Shown piece after piece: positions 1 through 7,645 of a DNA stretch of 10,286 bases. Both the position numbers and the translations under genes were made by a program. Under the pieces are notes generated by a model. The model worked only from the letters and a program-made list of their open reading frames with translations, made no database searches and was not told the origin of the DNA. This DNA is from an uncultured Chloroflexota bacterium. Its GTDB lineage: Bacteria; Chloroflexota; Anaerolineae; Aggregatilineales; Phototrophicaceae. The stretch is taken from positions 1-10,286 of the forward strand of contig CAIVEA010000413.1 in NCBI GenBank assembly GCA_903904765.1, written 5' to 3'. Every line of letters starts with the position of its first letter. Position 1 is the first letter of the stretch.

Positions 1-3000
1 CTGCCTAGCACCGAGATTAACTCGGTTTCATAAGGACGGGGTGGTCGCCTGTTCACGAAATTATCGGTGATGAGATAACCGAGCGATTTTTGACCGTTCC
101 ACAGCGCCGTTCCGGCTTTCCAGCCAGTGCCCACTGCCACACCATTGTCATTCAGCGGCGCGTTGCTCCAGAAGCGCACATGATCCGGCGCGTGCAACAC
201 ATCCAACGACCAATGGTTGGTGGTCACATTTTCTTGATAGTAGTGTTCGTCGCGTATATCCCCGTTCGGGTCTACGCCATACGTCCCTGAAAGCACCGTG
301 CCATCATCATTGAGTGCGAATAGGCCGACCCGTTCCAGCCCCAGCCATTCACGCGGCAGTGCCACCATCTGCATATAGAGCGTGTCCAGATCGTCTGTGC
401 GGCTCAGTTCGAGATGGATGCGCTGGAGTGCCCGCATATCATCGAGAAAGCTCTGCTGGACGATTTCCACCTGTTTGCGGGTGGTGATGTCGCTGACGAT
501 ACCCTCCAAGCGAATAGGTTGCCCGTCTTGATTGCGTACTAGCCACATCTGCGAATAAATCCAGCGCACCGTATTGTCAGTGTGCAGGATGCGAATTTCC
601 CGGATGCTGCGGCCTGTTCGCCGAGTTTCGCTCACCACTTGCTGAAACAGCGCCGTATCCTCCGGGTGTACCATGCGCCCCCACATACCATCGCTGCTAT
701 AAAACTCGCTGCGCGGGCGACCAAAGACACGCTCAACGGCAGCGTTAAAATATAGTGGCTTGAAATCTGGTAGTTCCACTGACCACACGGCTTCCTGCAT
801 CGAGTCGAGGATGTTGTTCAGTCGGGATTCATTTTCGCGCAGCGCGTTTTCGGCTTTCTTGCGATCGGTGATGTCCACACCCACCGCCTGAATCGCCGTC
901 ACTTCCCCCTGTAAATCCACGATGGCTGTGTCTGTCCACATTTGCCAGCGTTGGCTGCCATCCGGCAATGTGGCTTCGTGTTCGTAGGTGCTGCTGCTCT
1001 TGGTGCGAACAAGGTCTTCGTAGAAGGATTTGACGGCGCTGCGATTGTCTTCCGGGATTAGGTCGAGGAAACTGCGCCCGATCAAATCTTCCGGTTTTTT
1101 GTCGAAGTAGCGGCAATAAGCGCTGTTGACGAAGGTCAGGATGAGGTCGGGCGTATAGCGGCAGATCAATTCCGTTTGCGTTTGTACCACGCTCTGGTAG
1201 CTGGCTTCGCTTTCGCGCAGCGCATCTTCTGCCCATTTGCGTTCGGTGATATTGTGCAGGATGGCGATGATTTCCACTGCGTTGTTATCCGCATCGCGGA
1301 CGATGGTGCAGTTGACCTCACACCAGATGTAATGACCGGCCTTGTGGCGCAACCGATGTGTGAGCGAGAGCAGGTTCGCGCCGGCTGCAATGGCCTCCGT
1401 GATAGTTTGCTGGCTGCGGGTTGCATCGTCAGGGTGGATGTCGTCATAGGCGCTGCGGTTAATCATCTCCTCTGGCCGATAACCCAGAAGGCCATAGCAT
1501 GATGGGGTGACGAAGGTACGAACGCCATCCGGTGTGGAGCGCGTGATGACATCACTCACATTTTCAGCAATCAGACGGTAGCGGCTTTCGCTGTCGCGCA
1601 GGGCGGCTTCGGTTTGCTTGCGGGCGGTAATATCCAGCACGATGGAATATAACAACTGCTTGTTCGTCAGGTAGACCGGGCCAGAATACACTTCTACATC
1701 GCGGACTTCACCGCTGGCCAGCCTGTGCTGGAAGTGGAATACCCGGCGCTGTTCCTTGCGTGCTAGAGCCATCTCCGCCTTCACTTCATCTGGTGTGAGC
1801 GTGTTGATCTCCTGAATATGCATACTCAGGAGTTTTTCCTGTGTATAGCCGTAAAATTCGATGGCGGCGGAGTTTGCGTCCAGAATCGCACCAGAGTCCG
1901 GGTCAATCAGCAGCTTGACTGCTTGATTGTTTTCGAACATGCTGCGATAGCGCGATTCGCTCTCTTGCAGCGCGATGGCATCTTTATCGCGCTGCGTGAT
2001 ATCTTGCTTGATGGCGACGAAGTGGCTGATTTCATCCTTGTCGTCCCAGACCGGGTTGATGGTCTGTTCTTCGGTATACAGACTGCCGTCTTTACGGCGG
2101 TTGATAATTCGCCCCCACCATGTTTTGCCAGCGAGGATAGTATCCCACAGGTCTTTGTAGAATGCCTCAGAATGTTCGCCGGATTTCACCAGCACACGCG
2201 GGTTTTTCCCCAGCGTTTCTTCGAGGGCATAGCCTGTCAACTTTGAATAGGCCGCATTTACCCACTCGATATTCCCATCTCGATCGGTAATCATGATGCC
2301 GTTGGCAGCGGCTTCCAGCGCCGTGCTTTGCAGTTTAACCTGACGTTCAATCTTTTTGCGGGCAGAAATGTCGCGCACAACGCTCTGGATGTGCAGCGGA
2401 TGGCCTTCTATATCCCGTACCAGTTCCAGATTGATTTCAACGGGGATTTTGTGACCGTCTTTGTGCAGGAAGATGCGTTCGTAGACCGGGATGTGTTCGC
2501 CAGCCATCAGCCTTTGAATCACCCCGCTGCTTTTGCCGACTTCGGCAGAGGTCTGTCGGAAGCCAATGGTTTTGAGTTCTTCGGGGGTATAGCCCAGCAT
2601 TTCGGCGGCGCGGCGGTTGGCCTGAATATGCTTACCCTCAAAGTCTAACATGAACACTGCGTCATGCGCCTGCTCAAACAGCGAATAGTAGCTGTGCTGT
2701 ATTTCGCGCAGGGAACGCTCCGATTCTTGTAATTCTCGTGTGCGGGCTTCCACCCGCTTTTCCAGCATGGCTTCGGATGTTACGAGATAGTCGTGGGCGG
2801 ATTTCAAGGCGGTGCGCTGGCTGTGGCTGTAGACCTGAATCATGATGCCCACAGGGAAGAAGAATAGAATGCTTTCGACCAGCCATTTCCAATCATCGAG
2901 GTTTGTGGCAGGGTTTGCGAACAGCAGCGTAGCCGGCATTACGATCACCAACAGTCCGATGAGCGCAGTTGCCCGCAGCGAGAAGAAGAGCGCCGTCAGC

Positions 3001-3392
3001 AGCATGGGTAGGACGATATAGAACGGGAGTGAGTGCAGATGATCCAGCGTGAAGCGCGAGGTGGTGAACAGCATCAGCGCCACAATCAGCGCAATGGTTG
3101 TACGCCGCGTGTGGCCGCGTTTGGCGGCGGCGTACAGCACCCCGGTCAATGACCACACCGCCACCGTCAGCCAGTACACTCCATCCTGAAAGGATTCGGG
3201 ATGCAAAACGGCTTGAAGAATTAGTGCCAGCCCGCCACCTACGATGATGGAGGTCAGCACCGCCAGCAATAGTTGGGATTGCTGGCGTGCGACCGGATCG
3301 GTGAATATGGCGGATGGGCGGGTGATCGTCGCAAAGAAGGATTGAATGCGACTCAATGAAGTGTTTGTATCTGAATGACTGCGAGCGTCCAT
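1..3392 (-). CDS. Multi-PAS membrane sensor protein (probable hybrid or classical histidine kinase), C-terminus off left edge
   Basis: The frame stays open from an ATG at 3392 to the left edge (1130 complete codons, no stop), so this is a partial gene whose C-terminus is missing. Residues about 41-187 hold roughly six hydrophobic helices (about 41-63, 72-90, 98-112, 122-139, 141-159, 170-187). An acidic/basic coiled coil follows (about 188-232). Six PAS domains come next, each closing with the usual D-I-T/S or N-I-T signature at D341, D464, D587, N714, D840 and D968 and joined by LRESE-type linkers. A GAF-like domain starts near 980 (LGLERVGLF, GYLITDN). PAS and GAF domains bind small ligands or cofactors and pass signals to a C-terminal output domain. 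In this architecture that is usually HisKA plus HATPase, but GGDEF is possible, and the output is not visible here. The start is set by the open frame and by the absence of a better ATG upstream; the ribosome site (GAGAAAG) is weak. The gene appears to have its own promoter just upstream. Confidence 0.9.
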   Translation of the reverse strand, partial: MDARSHSDTNTSLSRIQSFFATITRPSAIFTDPVARQQSQLLLAVLTSIIVGGGLALILQAVLHPESFQDGVYWLTVAVWSLTGVLYAAAKRGHTRRTTIALIVALMLFTTSRFTLDHLHSLPFYIVLPMLLTALFFSLRATALIGLLVIVMPATLLFANPATNLDDWKWLVESILFFFPVGIMIQVYSHSQRTALKSAHDYLVTSEAMLEKRVEARTRELQESERSLREIQHSYYSLFEQAHDAVFMLDFEGKHIQANRRAAEMLGYTPEELKTIGFRQTSAEVGKSSGVIQRLMAGEHIPVYERIFLHKDGHKIPVEINLELVRDIEGHPLHIQSVVRDISARKKIERQVKLQSTALEAAANGIMITDRDGNIEWVNAAYSKLTGYALEETLGKNPRVLVKSGEHSEAFYKDLWDTILAGKTWWGRIINRRKDGSLYTEEQTINPVWDDKDEISHFVAIKQDITQRDKDAIALQESESRYRSMFENNQAVKLLIDPDSGAILDANSAAIEFYGYTQEKLLSMHIQEINTLTPDEVKAEMALARKEQRRVFHFQHRLASGEVRDVEVYSGPVYLTNKQLLYSIVLDITARKQTEAALRDSESRYRLIAENVSDVITRSTPDGVRTFVTPSCYGLLGYRPEEMINRSAYDDIHPDDATRSQQTITEAIAAGANLLSLTHRLRHKAGHYIWCEVNCTIVRDADNNAVEIIAILHNITERKWAEDALRESEASYQSVVQTQTELICRYTPDLILTFVNSAYCRYFDKKPEDLIGRSFLDLIPEDNRSAVKSFYEDLVRTKSSSTYEHEATLPDGSQRWQMWTDTAIVDLQGEVTAIQAVGVDITDRKKAENALRENESRLNNILDSMQEAVWSVELPDFKPLYFNAAVERVFGRPRSEFYSSDGMWGRMVHPEDTALFQQVVSETRRTGRSIREIRILHTDNTVRWIYSQMWLVRNQDGQPIRLEGIVSDITTRKQVEIVQQSFLDDMRALQRIHLELSRTDDLDTLYMQMVALPREWLGLERVGLFALNDDGTVLSGTYGVDPNGDIRDEHYYQENVTTNHWSLDVLHAPDHVRFWSNAPLNDNGVAVGTGWKAGTALWNGQKSLGYLITDNFVNRRPPRPYETELISVLG

Positions 3393-3441
3393 TACACTTT
3401 CTCGTTCTGCATGGGCAATGGCACTTAATCTATCACAGCAT

Positions 3442-3471
3442 ATTACAACCGCATGACAAAGAATATTTCAA
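3442..3471 (-). promoter_or_regulatory. Candidate sigma70-type promoter of the multi-PAS sensor gene
   Basis: Read on the minus strand, TTGAAA (3466-3471, 5 of 6 to TTGACA) is followed by an 18-base spacer and TGTAAT (3442-3447, 5 of 6 to TATAAT). Transcription would start near 3435, giving a leader of about 43 bases before the ATG at 3392. The site lies in an AT-rich gap (3393-3530) between the helicase stop and the sensor start, so the sensor gene is probably transcribed independently. No convincing terminator hairpin for the helicase gene was found in the same gap. This is a consensus match by eye only. Confidence 0.45.
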
Positions 3472-3530
3472 TTAGTACCAATAGATGAATTTGGTTTTTT
3501 TCTTCATGTATCGTTGGCAAAAATCTTTTT

Positions 3531-5543
3531 CTACCGTCCGTTTTGATTTTCGCACCACACATAATCGAGCAGGGGGTCTAGCGGTTTGGGCAGCACTTTC
3601 TGGTAGCTCATGAACAGTCGCCAGCGGGCGCGGGTCATGGCGGTATACAGTTTGCGCCGCGCCGCCGTCACCCCGTCGGCATCGTCCGGTTGCGGGAAGG
3701 TGTCGTGCAAATGCGGGACGAACACAGCCTGAAATTCCAATCCTTTCATGCGGTCAAAGAACTGCACATACAGCCCTTGCTGGCGCAGCGCCTCCCATCG
3801 TTGCGTATGCCATTTGGCGTGGCACAGGATGGCGATCTGACCGGGAGGCATGCCGGCGGTTAGCAGGTCGCGCACTTTCTCGGTCACAAAGCGTGTTTCC
3901 GCATCGGCATCCGCACAGGCAATGAGCGCAGGCAGAGGGCCACTGCCCAGCTCATACGAGGTGAAATCCGGTTCGGCGCGTTCGTCGGCGGTACGGAGCG
4001 CGTCATCGGCTTCGATCAGGCTGTGTGCGGCCTGACTGATCTCGCGGGTGGAACGAAACGGTACGCGCAGAATGCGTGACCGCCCCACAACGGATAACCC
4101 CTTTTGCTGCCATGTGTACGAGCGAAAAATGCTTTGCGACGGGTCGTCGCAAATGAACAGACTACCTCCCGGTTTGAGCAGCGCACGAATCACCTGCATC
4201 CATGATGGGGCAAAATCCTGTGCTTCGTCAATGAAGATTGCATCATACGCGCCCTGCCAGACCGTTCCTTCCAGCGCGGTTAGCGCCAGCGCAGGGATGT
4301 CGTCCCAATCGGGCGTGCCAGCCTGCGCCTGTGCTGTGCGGGTGCGCTCAAACAGCGCGTTCAGCAGGGCGCGTTTGGCGCGGTCAAGGCGCTGTCCGCG
4401 TCCGCTGCGGTCGGCTTCCAGATAGGCGTTCGCATCCATCAGTCCCATTTCGCGCCGCCATGCGAACTCGTCCGCCACGAAGGGCGCGGGCAGCCCCAGC
4501 GCATCCAGTGCGGCGCGTTCGTGGTCGCGCAGCCAGTTCGCCATGCCAATCGGGTCGCGCCAGCCATCACCGAGGATAATGCGGCATAGGCGGTGGAAGC
4601 CGCTGACTTCCACTTGCGCCTGTTGTGCTTGATCGGGCGCGTTGCCGAGTCGGGCACGCAAATCTGCCGCGAGGTCTACGTTGAAGGTCAGTACCAGCAG
4701 CCGCGCTTCGGGGTAGGTTTCTGCCATGTGGCGCACGCGCCGCACCAGCACCAGCGTTTTGCCGCTGCCCGCCACGCCGCGCACCAACCGCACATGGGCG
4801 TTTTCGGGGATGTCCAGCGCCTCGTTGGAGAGGTCGTTCTCGATGTTGAACAGGCTCATCTGGCGGGGCAGTAGGCCGCGCAGCGGTTCTGTTACCAGAT
4901 TGTGCTGAATCTCGGTTAGCGTCCCTACGGGCTGTTGGTCATCGTTCAGGACGACCAGCGACGGGTTCAAAATTTCGCGGATGATGTCCAATACATCCAG
5001 CGACAAGGGGCGTTCGAGGCGGTATTTCCATGGCAAATCCTGAATAGCGCGTTGCAAGTGTGTGGGACTCGCCAGCATTTCCTGACCGATGACCACGCCT
5101 TTAGGCCACACTCCGCGCTTCTCGAACTGTGCGATGATGCGCTGTGAGATGCGCGGCAGCGCCACCATCACCTGCCACGGGAAACGCAGACACGGGCGGC
5201 CTTTGTACTGCTCCCATAATTCGGCGCGTTGCTCGAAGCGGCGGTTGAGGTCGTAGGCGTAGCCTTCCGCTGTCCGCACCGGATTGGGATAGGGCGCAGT
5301 CTCCCCGTTGGGGCGCAGTGTCTGGATGATGCGCTGATCGCCGCTGTGCAGTTTCGCCCAATCTTTCACCTCCAGCACAACTACCCCCAGCAGGGCGCTC
5401 ACGATCACGAAATCCGGCTTGCTATAGCCTTCGGGTGTGACGATTTGCGGCTCGTACTGGAAGAAGAATTGTTTGGGCGGCAGGTCGCGCAACAACCGTT
5501 GCAGCAGGCGTTCGCCATAGGTGGGGGTGGGCAGAGACGGCAT
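3531..5543 (-). CDS. NERD domain-containing superfamily 1 (UvrD/Rep-like) DNA helicase
   Basis: This is a complete 670-residue protein. The N-terminal NERD (nuclease-related) domain, about residues 8-120, shows a PD-(D/E)xK-like core: E11, D44 in KPDFVIV, and E58/K60 in VLEVKDW. The helicase motor follows, with Walker A GVAGSGKT (256-263), Walker B/motif II IDEAQD (438-443), a motif III-like DDPSQSIFR (466-474), motif IV-like VPFRSTREI (494-502), motif V KGLEF (600-604) and motif VI YTAMTRAR (633-640). All key residues are present, so an active ATP-dependent helicase or translocase is expected. Acting in DNA repair, recombination or defence against foreign DNA is inference from the family. 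No ribosome site is obvious, but GERLLQRLL at residue 10 matches the usual start of NERD domains and supports this ATG. The gene is divergent from the response regulator, and no partner gene that would define its role is adjacent. Confidence 0.92.
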   Translation of the reverse strand: MPSLPTPTYGERLLQRLLRDLPPKQFFFQYEPQIVTPEGYSKPDFVIVSALLGVVVLEVKDWAKLHSGDQRIIQTLRPNGETAPYPNPVRTAEGYAYDLNRRFEQRAELWEQYKGRPCLRFPWQVMVALPRISQRIIAQFEKRGVWPKGVVIGQEMLASPTHLQRAIQDLPWKYRLERPLSLDVLDIIREILNPSLVVLNDDQQPVGTLTEIQHNLVTEPLRGLLPRQMSLFNIENDLSNEALDIPENAHVRLVRGVAGSGKTLVLVRRVRHMAETYPEARLLVLTFNVDLAADLRARLGNAPDQAQQAQVEVSGFHRLCRIILGDGWRDPIGMANWLRDHERAALDALGLPAPFVADEFAWRREMGLMDANAYLEADRSGRGQRLDRAKRALLNALFERTRTAQAQAGTPDWDDIPALALTALEGTVWQGAYDAIFIDEAQDFAPSWMQVIRALLKPGGSLFICDDPSQSIFRSYTWQQKGLSVVGRSRILRVPFRSTREISQAAHSLIEADDALRTADERAEPDFTSYELGSGPLPALIACADADAETRFVTEKVRDLLTAGMPPGQIAILCHAKWHTQRWEALRQQGLYVQFFDRMKGLEFQAVFVPHLHDTFPQPDDADGVTAARRKLYTAMTRARWRLFMSYQKVLPKPLDPLLDYVWCENQNGR

Positions 5544-5579
5544 GGTTTTAGGGTGATTTCAGAGTCCATTCATGCAGGC

Positions 5580-5588
5580 AGTATAACA
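5580..5588 (-). promoter_or_regulatory. Candidate extended -10 promoter of the NERD-helicase gene
   Basis: On the minus strand the bases read TGTTATACT, an extended -10 (TG, one base, then TATACT, 5 of 6 to TATAAT). It lies about 37 bases upstream of the ATG at 5543. No good -35 box is present at 16-18 bases, which is tolerated for extended -10 promoters. The placement in the divergent gap fits a short leader of about 30 bases. Consensus match by eye only. Confidence 0.38.
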
Positions 5589-5636
5589 TGGAAGCGGCGT
5601 AAACTGCGCTACACTGAGGATGTGTGAGTCGCTGCT

Positions 5637-5675
5637 CTCATCCCCTTCGTCATGAGGGAGAAGGGGATGAGGGTT
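5637..5675 (-). repeat. Palindromic intergenic repeat, copy A (12-bp hairpin)
   Basis: CTCATCCCCTTC (5637-5648) pairs perfectly with GAAGGGGATGAG (5660-5671) across an 11-base loop. On the minus strand the unit begins AACCCTCATCCCC and contains TTCTCCCTCATG, which recurs in copies B and C near 8872-8975. No T-run follows the hairpin, so it is not a typical terminator. It lies in the divergent gap between the helicase and response-regulator genes and would be in the leader of any response-regulator transcript that starts before it. Confidence 0.75.
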
Positions 5676-5708
5676 GTGCTGCAAAGTGGATACCGGGTGA
5701 GGGCTGTC

Positions 5709-5714
5709 AGGAGG
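5709..5714 (+). promoter_or_regulatory. Strong ribosome binding site deciding the response-regulator start
   Basis: AGGAGG lies 9 bases before the ATG at 5724. It selects this ATG over the in-frame ATG at 5652, which lies inside repeat copy A and would add 24 residues that are unlike the start of any receiver domain. Confidence 0.85.
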
Positions 5715-5723
5715 CGAGGTGGC

Positions 5724-6416
5724 ATGTATCGAATTCTGGTGGTGGACGATGATCGCAAAATCGTCCGGCTGGTGCAGAGTTATCTGGAACAGGCCGGTAT
5801 GCAGGTGTTGACCGCGTTTGATGGCGATACTGCCATGCACACCCTGCGCCGTGAACGCCCGGATATGGTGGTGCTGGATTTAATGCTCCCCGGACATGAT
5901 GGCTGGAGCATCACGCGCTGGATGCGCGACGACGAACACCTGCGCGACACGCCCATCCTCATGTTGACCGCCCGCGTGGAGGACGAGGATAAGCTGAAGG
6001 GCTTTAGCATCGGCGCGGACGACTATCTGACCAAGCCGTTCAACCCCGCCGAAGTGGTGGTGCGGGTGCAGGCCATTCTGCGGCGGGCGCTGGGTGCGCC
6101 ACCGCCAGCGCGGGTGCTGTGCATCGGCACGCTGCGGCTGGATGTGGATGGACACACGCTCTCCGTCGAGGGGCAGGATCAGCCCCTTACGCCGACGGAG
6201 TTTGCTCTGCTCCGTGCGCTGATGGATAACCCGAATCACAGTTTCACCCGCGACGAATTGATCGAAAAGGCGCTGGGCTATCACTACGAAGGGTTGGAGC
6301 GCACGCTGGACAGCCACATCAAGAATCTGCGCCGCAAGATCGAACCCAATCCGTCCGAACCGCGCTATATCGAAACCGTGTTTGGTGTGGGCTATCGCTT
6401 CCGGGAGGACGCATGA
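5724..6416 (+). CDS. OmpR/PhoB-family response regulator
   Basis: This 230-residue two-domain response regulator is the length normal for the family. The receiver domain (about 1-122) starts directly with YRILVVDDD, has the acidic pocket D8-D10, phospho-acceptor D52 (VLDLMLPGHDGW), T82 (MLTARVE) and K104 (YLTKPF). The C-terminal winged-helix DNA-binding domain (about 133-227) has LTPTEFALLRAL, the recognition region LDSHIKNLRRKI and the closing wing VFGVGYRF. Phosphorylation by the partner kinase encoded immediately downstream should control DNA binding. The start at 5724 is chosen for its AGGAGG ribosome site and because the receiver begins there; an in-frame ATG at 5652 is rejected. The stop overlaps the kinase start as ATGA, indicating translational coupling in one operon. 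Its target genes cannot be read from the window. Confidence 0.95.
   Translation: MYRILVVDDDRKIVRLVQSYLEQAGMQVLTAFDGDTAMHTLRRERPDMVVLDLMLPGHDGWSITRWMRDDEHLRDTPILMLTARVEDEDKLKGFSIGADDYLTKPFNPAEVVVRVQAILRRALGAPPPARVLCIGTLRLDVDGHTLSVEGQDQPLTPTEFALLRALMDNPNHSFTRDELIEKALGYHYEGLERTLDSHIKNLRRKIEPNPSEPRYIETVFGVGYRFREDA
6403..6408 (+). promoter_or_regulatory. Ribosome binding site of the histidine kinase gene
   Basis: GGGAGG lies inside the last codons of the response-regulator gene, 4 bases before the kinase ATG at 6413. Together with the ATGA overlap it supports coupled translation of the pair. Confidence 0.7.
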
Positions 6417-7645
6417 ACCGGCTTTCGGTACGGCTGACGCTGGCCTTTGTGGGCGTGATGCTGGCGGCGCTGCTGGTGGTGGCGCTCCTAGTGGACTGGA
6501 ACACCGATCAGCAGTTCCGGCGCTATCTGGCACAGGTGGCAGATAGCAACGCGGCACAGGCGACGGCGGTGGCGGCTGGCGCAACTCCTGCGCCAACGAT
6601 AGGCATGGGCGGGATGATGGGACGCGGGCAGCCGGGCGATATGCGCGACCACATGATGCCGCCGGAGGGCTTGGATGCGCGGGAACGTGGTTTCTTGAAT
6701 CAGTTGCGGAACGCGCTGGTGATCGCCGCGCTGGTGGCCGGGGCGGTGGGGCTGGTGCTGGGCATCCTCATCAGCCGCGCTCTGGTCGCGCCATTAGGGG
6801 CACTGGCGGCGGCGGCGCGGGATTTCGCTGCACACCGTTGGGATCGGCGCGTGGCGGTGGGTGGTGCAACCGAGATTGCTGAAGTCGCGCAGGCTTTCAA
6901 CGCAATGGCGGACGAACTCCAACGCGCCGAAACGCTGCGCCGCAACCTGATGGCTGATATTGCCCACGAACTCCGCACGCCGCTGACCGTGATGCAGGGT
7001 AACTTACGCGCCATGCTGGACGGCGTGTATCCTCTGGAGATGAAAGAGGTCGCATCCCTGTATGACGAGACGCGCTTGCTGGCGCGGTTGGTGAGTGATG
7101 TGCGTGAACTGGCGCTAGCGGACGCCGGACAACTGCCGTTGAACAGCGGGGCGGTGGATGTGCTGCCGCTGCTGCGTGGCACGGTAGATACTTTCGCGCT
7201 GGCGGCGGACGCGCAGGGGACAGCGTTGGAACTGCAAGCCGCTGCGCTGCCGTCCGTCTGGGCGGACGGAGATCGGCTGGCGCAGGTCGTCCGCAATTTG
7301 CTGGCAAACGCGCTGCGGCATACACCGGGCGGGCAGGTGACGTTGCTGGCGGATTCGGAGGGTGGCGTGCTGCGGGTGACGGTGCGCGACTCTGGCGAAG
7401 GCATCCCGCCGGACAAGCTGGCGCATGTGTTTGACCGCTTCTACCGCGCAGACCCGGCGCGGGAACGCAGCAGCGGCAGCGTGGGCTTGGGGTTAGCCAT
7501 CGCCAAAGCGTGGGTGGAGGCGATGGGCGGGCAGATCGGCGTGCATAGTGAAGTGGGCAAGGGCAGCGCATTCTGGTTTACGTTGCCGCTGACGAGTCCT
7601 TCACCGCTGGCAGCAGCAGCCACAACAGTGACCCGAACAGCGTAA
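6413..7645 (+). CDS. Two-component sensor histidine kinase with HAMP domain and Met/His-rich extracytoplasmic loop
   Basis: This is a complete 410-residue class I histidine kinase. TM1 spans about residues 9-27 and TM2 about 100-120, enclosing an extracytoplasmic loop of about 70 residues. A HAMP linker (about 121-173) follows. The HisKA domain has phospho-acceptor H185 in ADIAHELRTP. The HATPase_c domain shows N-box NLLANALRHTPGG (N299), G1 DSGEGIP (326-332), F-box FDRFYR (340-345) and G2 VGLGLAIAK (357-365), and closes with GSAFWFTLPL near 393. The loop is rich in Met and His at 65-82 (M65, M68, M69, M77, H80, M81, M82), which suggests but does not prove metal sensing. About 17 residues after the catalytic domain form a low-complexity Ala/Thr tail, encoded where the gene overlaps the MFS gene on the other strand. 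The partner is the response regulator encoded just upstream (ATGA overlap). Confidence 0.95.
   Translation: MNRLSVRLTLAFVGVMLAALLVVALLVDWNTDQQFRRYLAQVADSNAAQATAVAAGATPAPTIGMGGMMGRGQPGDMRDHMMPPEGLDARERGFLNQLRNALVIAALVAGAVGLVLGILISRALVAPLGALAAAARDFAAHRWDRRVAVGGATEIAEVAQAFNAMADELQRAETLRRNLMADIAHELRTPLTVMQGNLRAMLDGVYPLEMKEVASLYDETRLLARLVSDVRELALADAGQLPLNSGAVDVLPLLRGTVDTFALAADAQGTALELQAAALPSVWADGDRLAQVVRNLLANALRHTPGGQVTLLADSEGGVLRVTVRDSGEGIPPDKLAHVFDRFYRADPARERSSGSVGLGLAIAKAWVEAMGGQIGVHSEVGKGSAFWFTLPLTSPSPLAAAATTVTRTA

Noticed and set aside
829..2648. Many medium-length open frames (60-142 codons) in the first 2.6 kb on both strands
   Set aside because: They are shadows of the long minus-strand sensor frame, which has consistent PAS and GAF domain content over its whole length.
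3480..3535. Self-complementary AT-rich stretch after the helicase stop as a terminator
   Set aside because: The arms are only A- and T-runs with almost no loop, and there is no GC-rich stem before a T-run.
5600..5620. Possible plus-strand -10 (TACACT, 5610-5615) for the response-regulator operon
   Set aside because: It matches only 4 of 6 and has no acceptable -35 at 16-19 bases, so the promoter of the operon is left uncalled.
6700..7571. Long minus-strand open frames (224-238 codons) opposite the histidine kinase
   Set aside because: Their products are Ser/Ala/Pro/Arg-rich without domain features, as expected opposite a GC-rich gene; the plus-strand kinase has all catalytic motifs.
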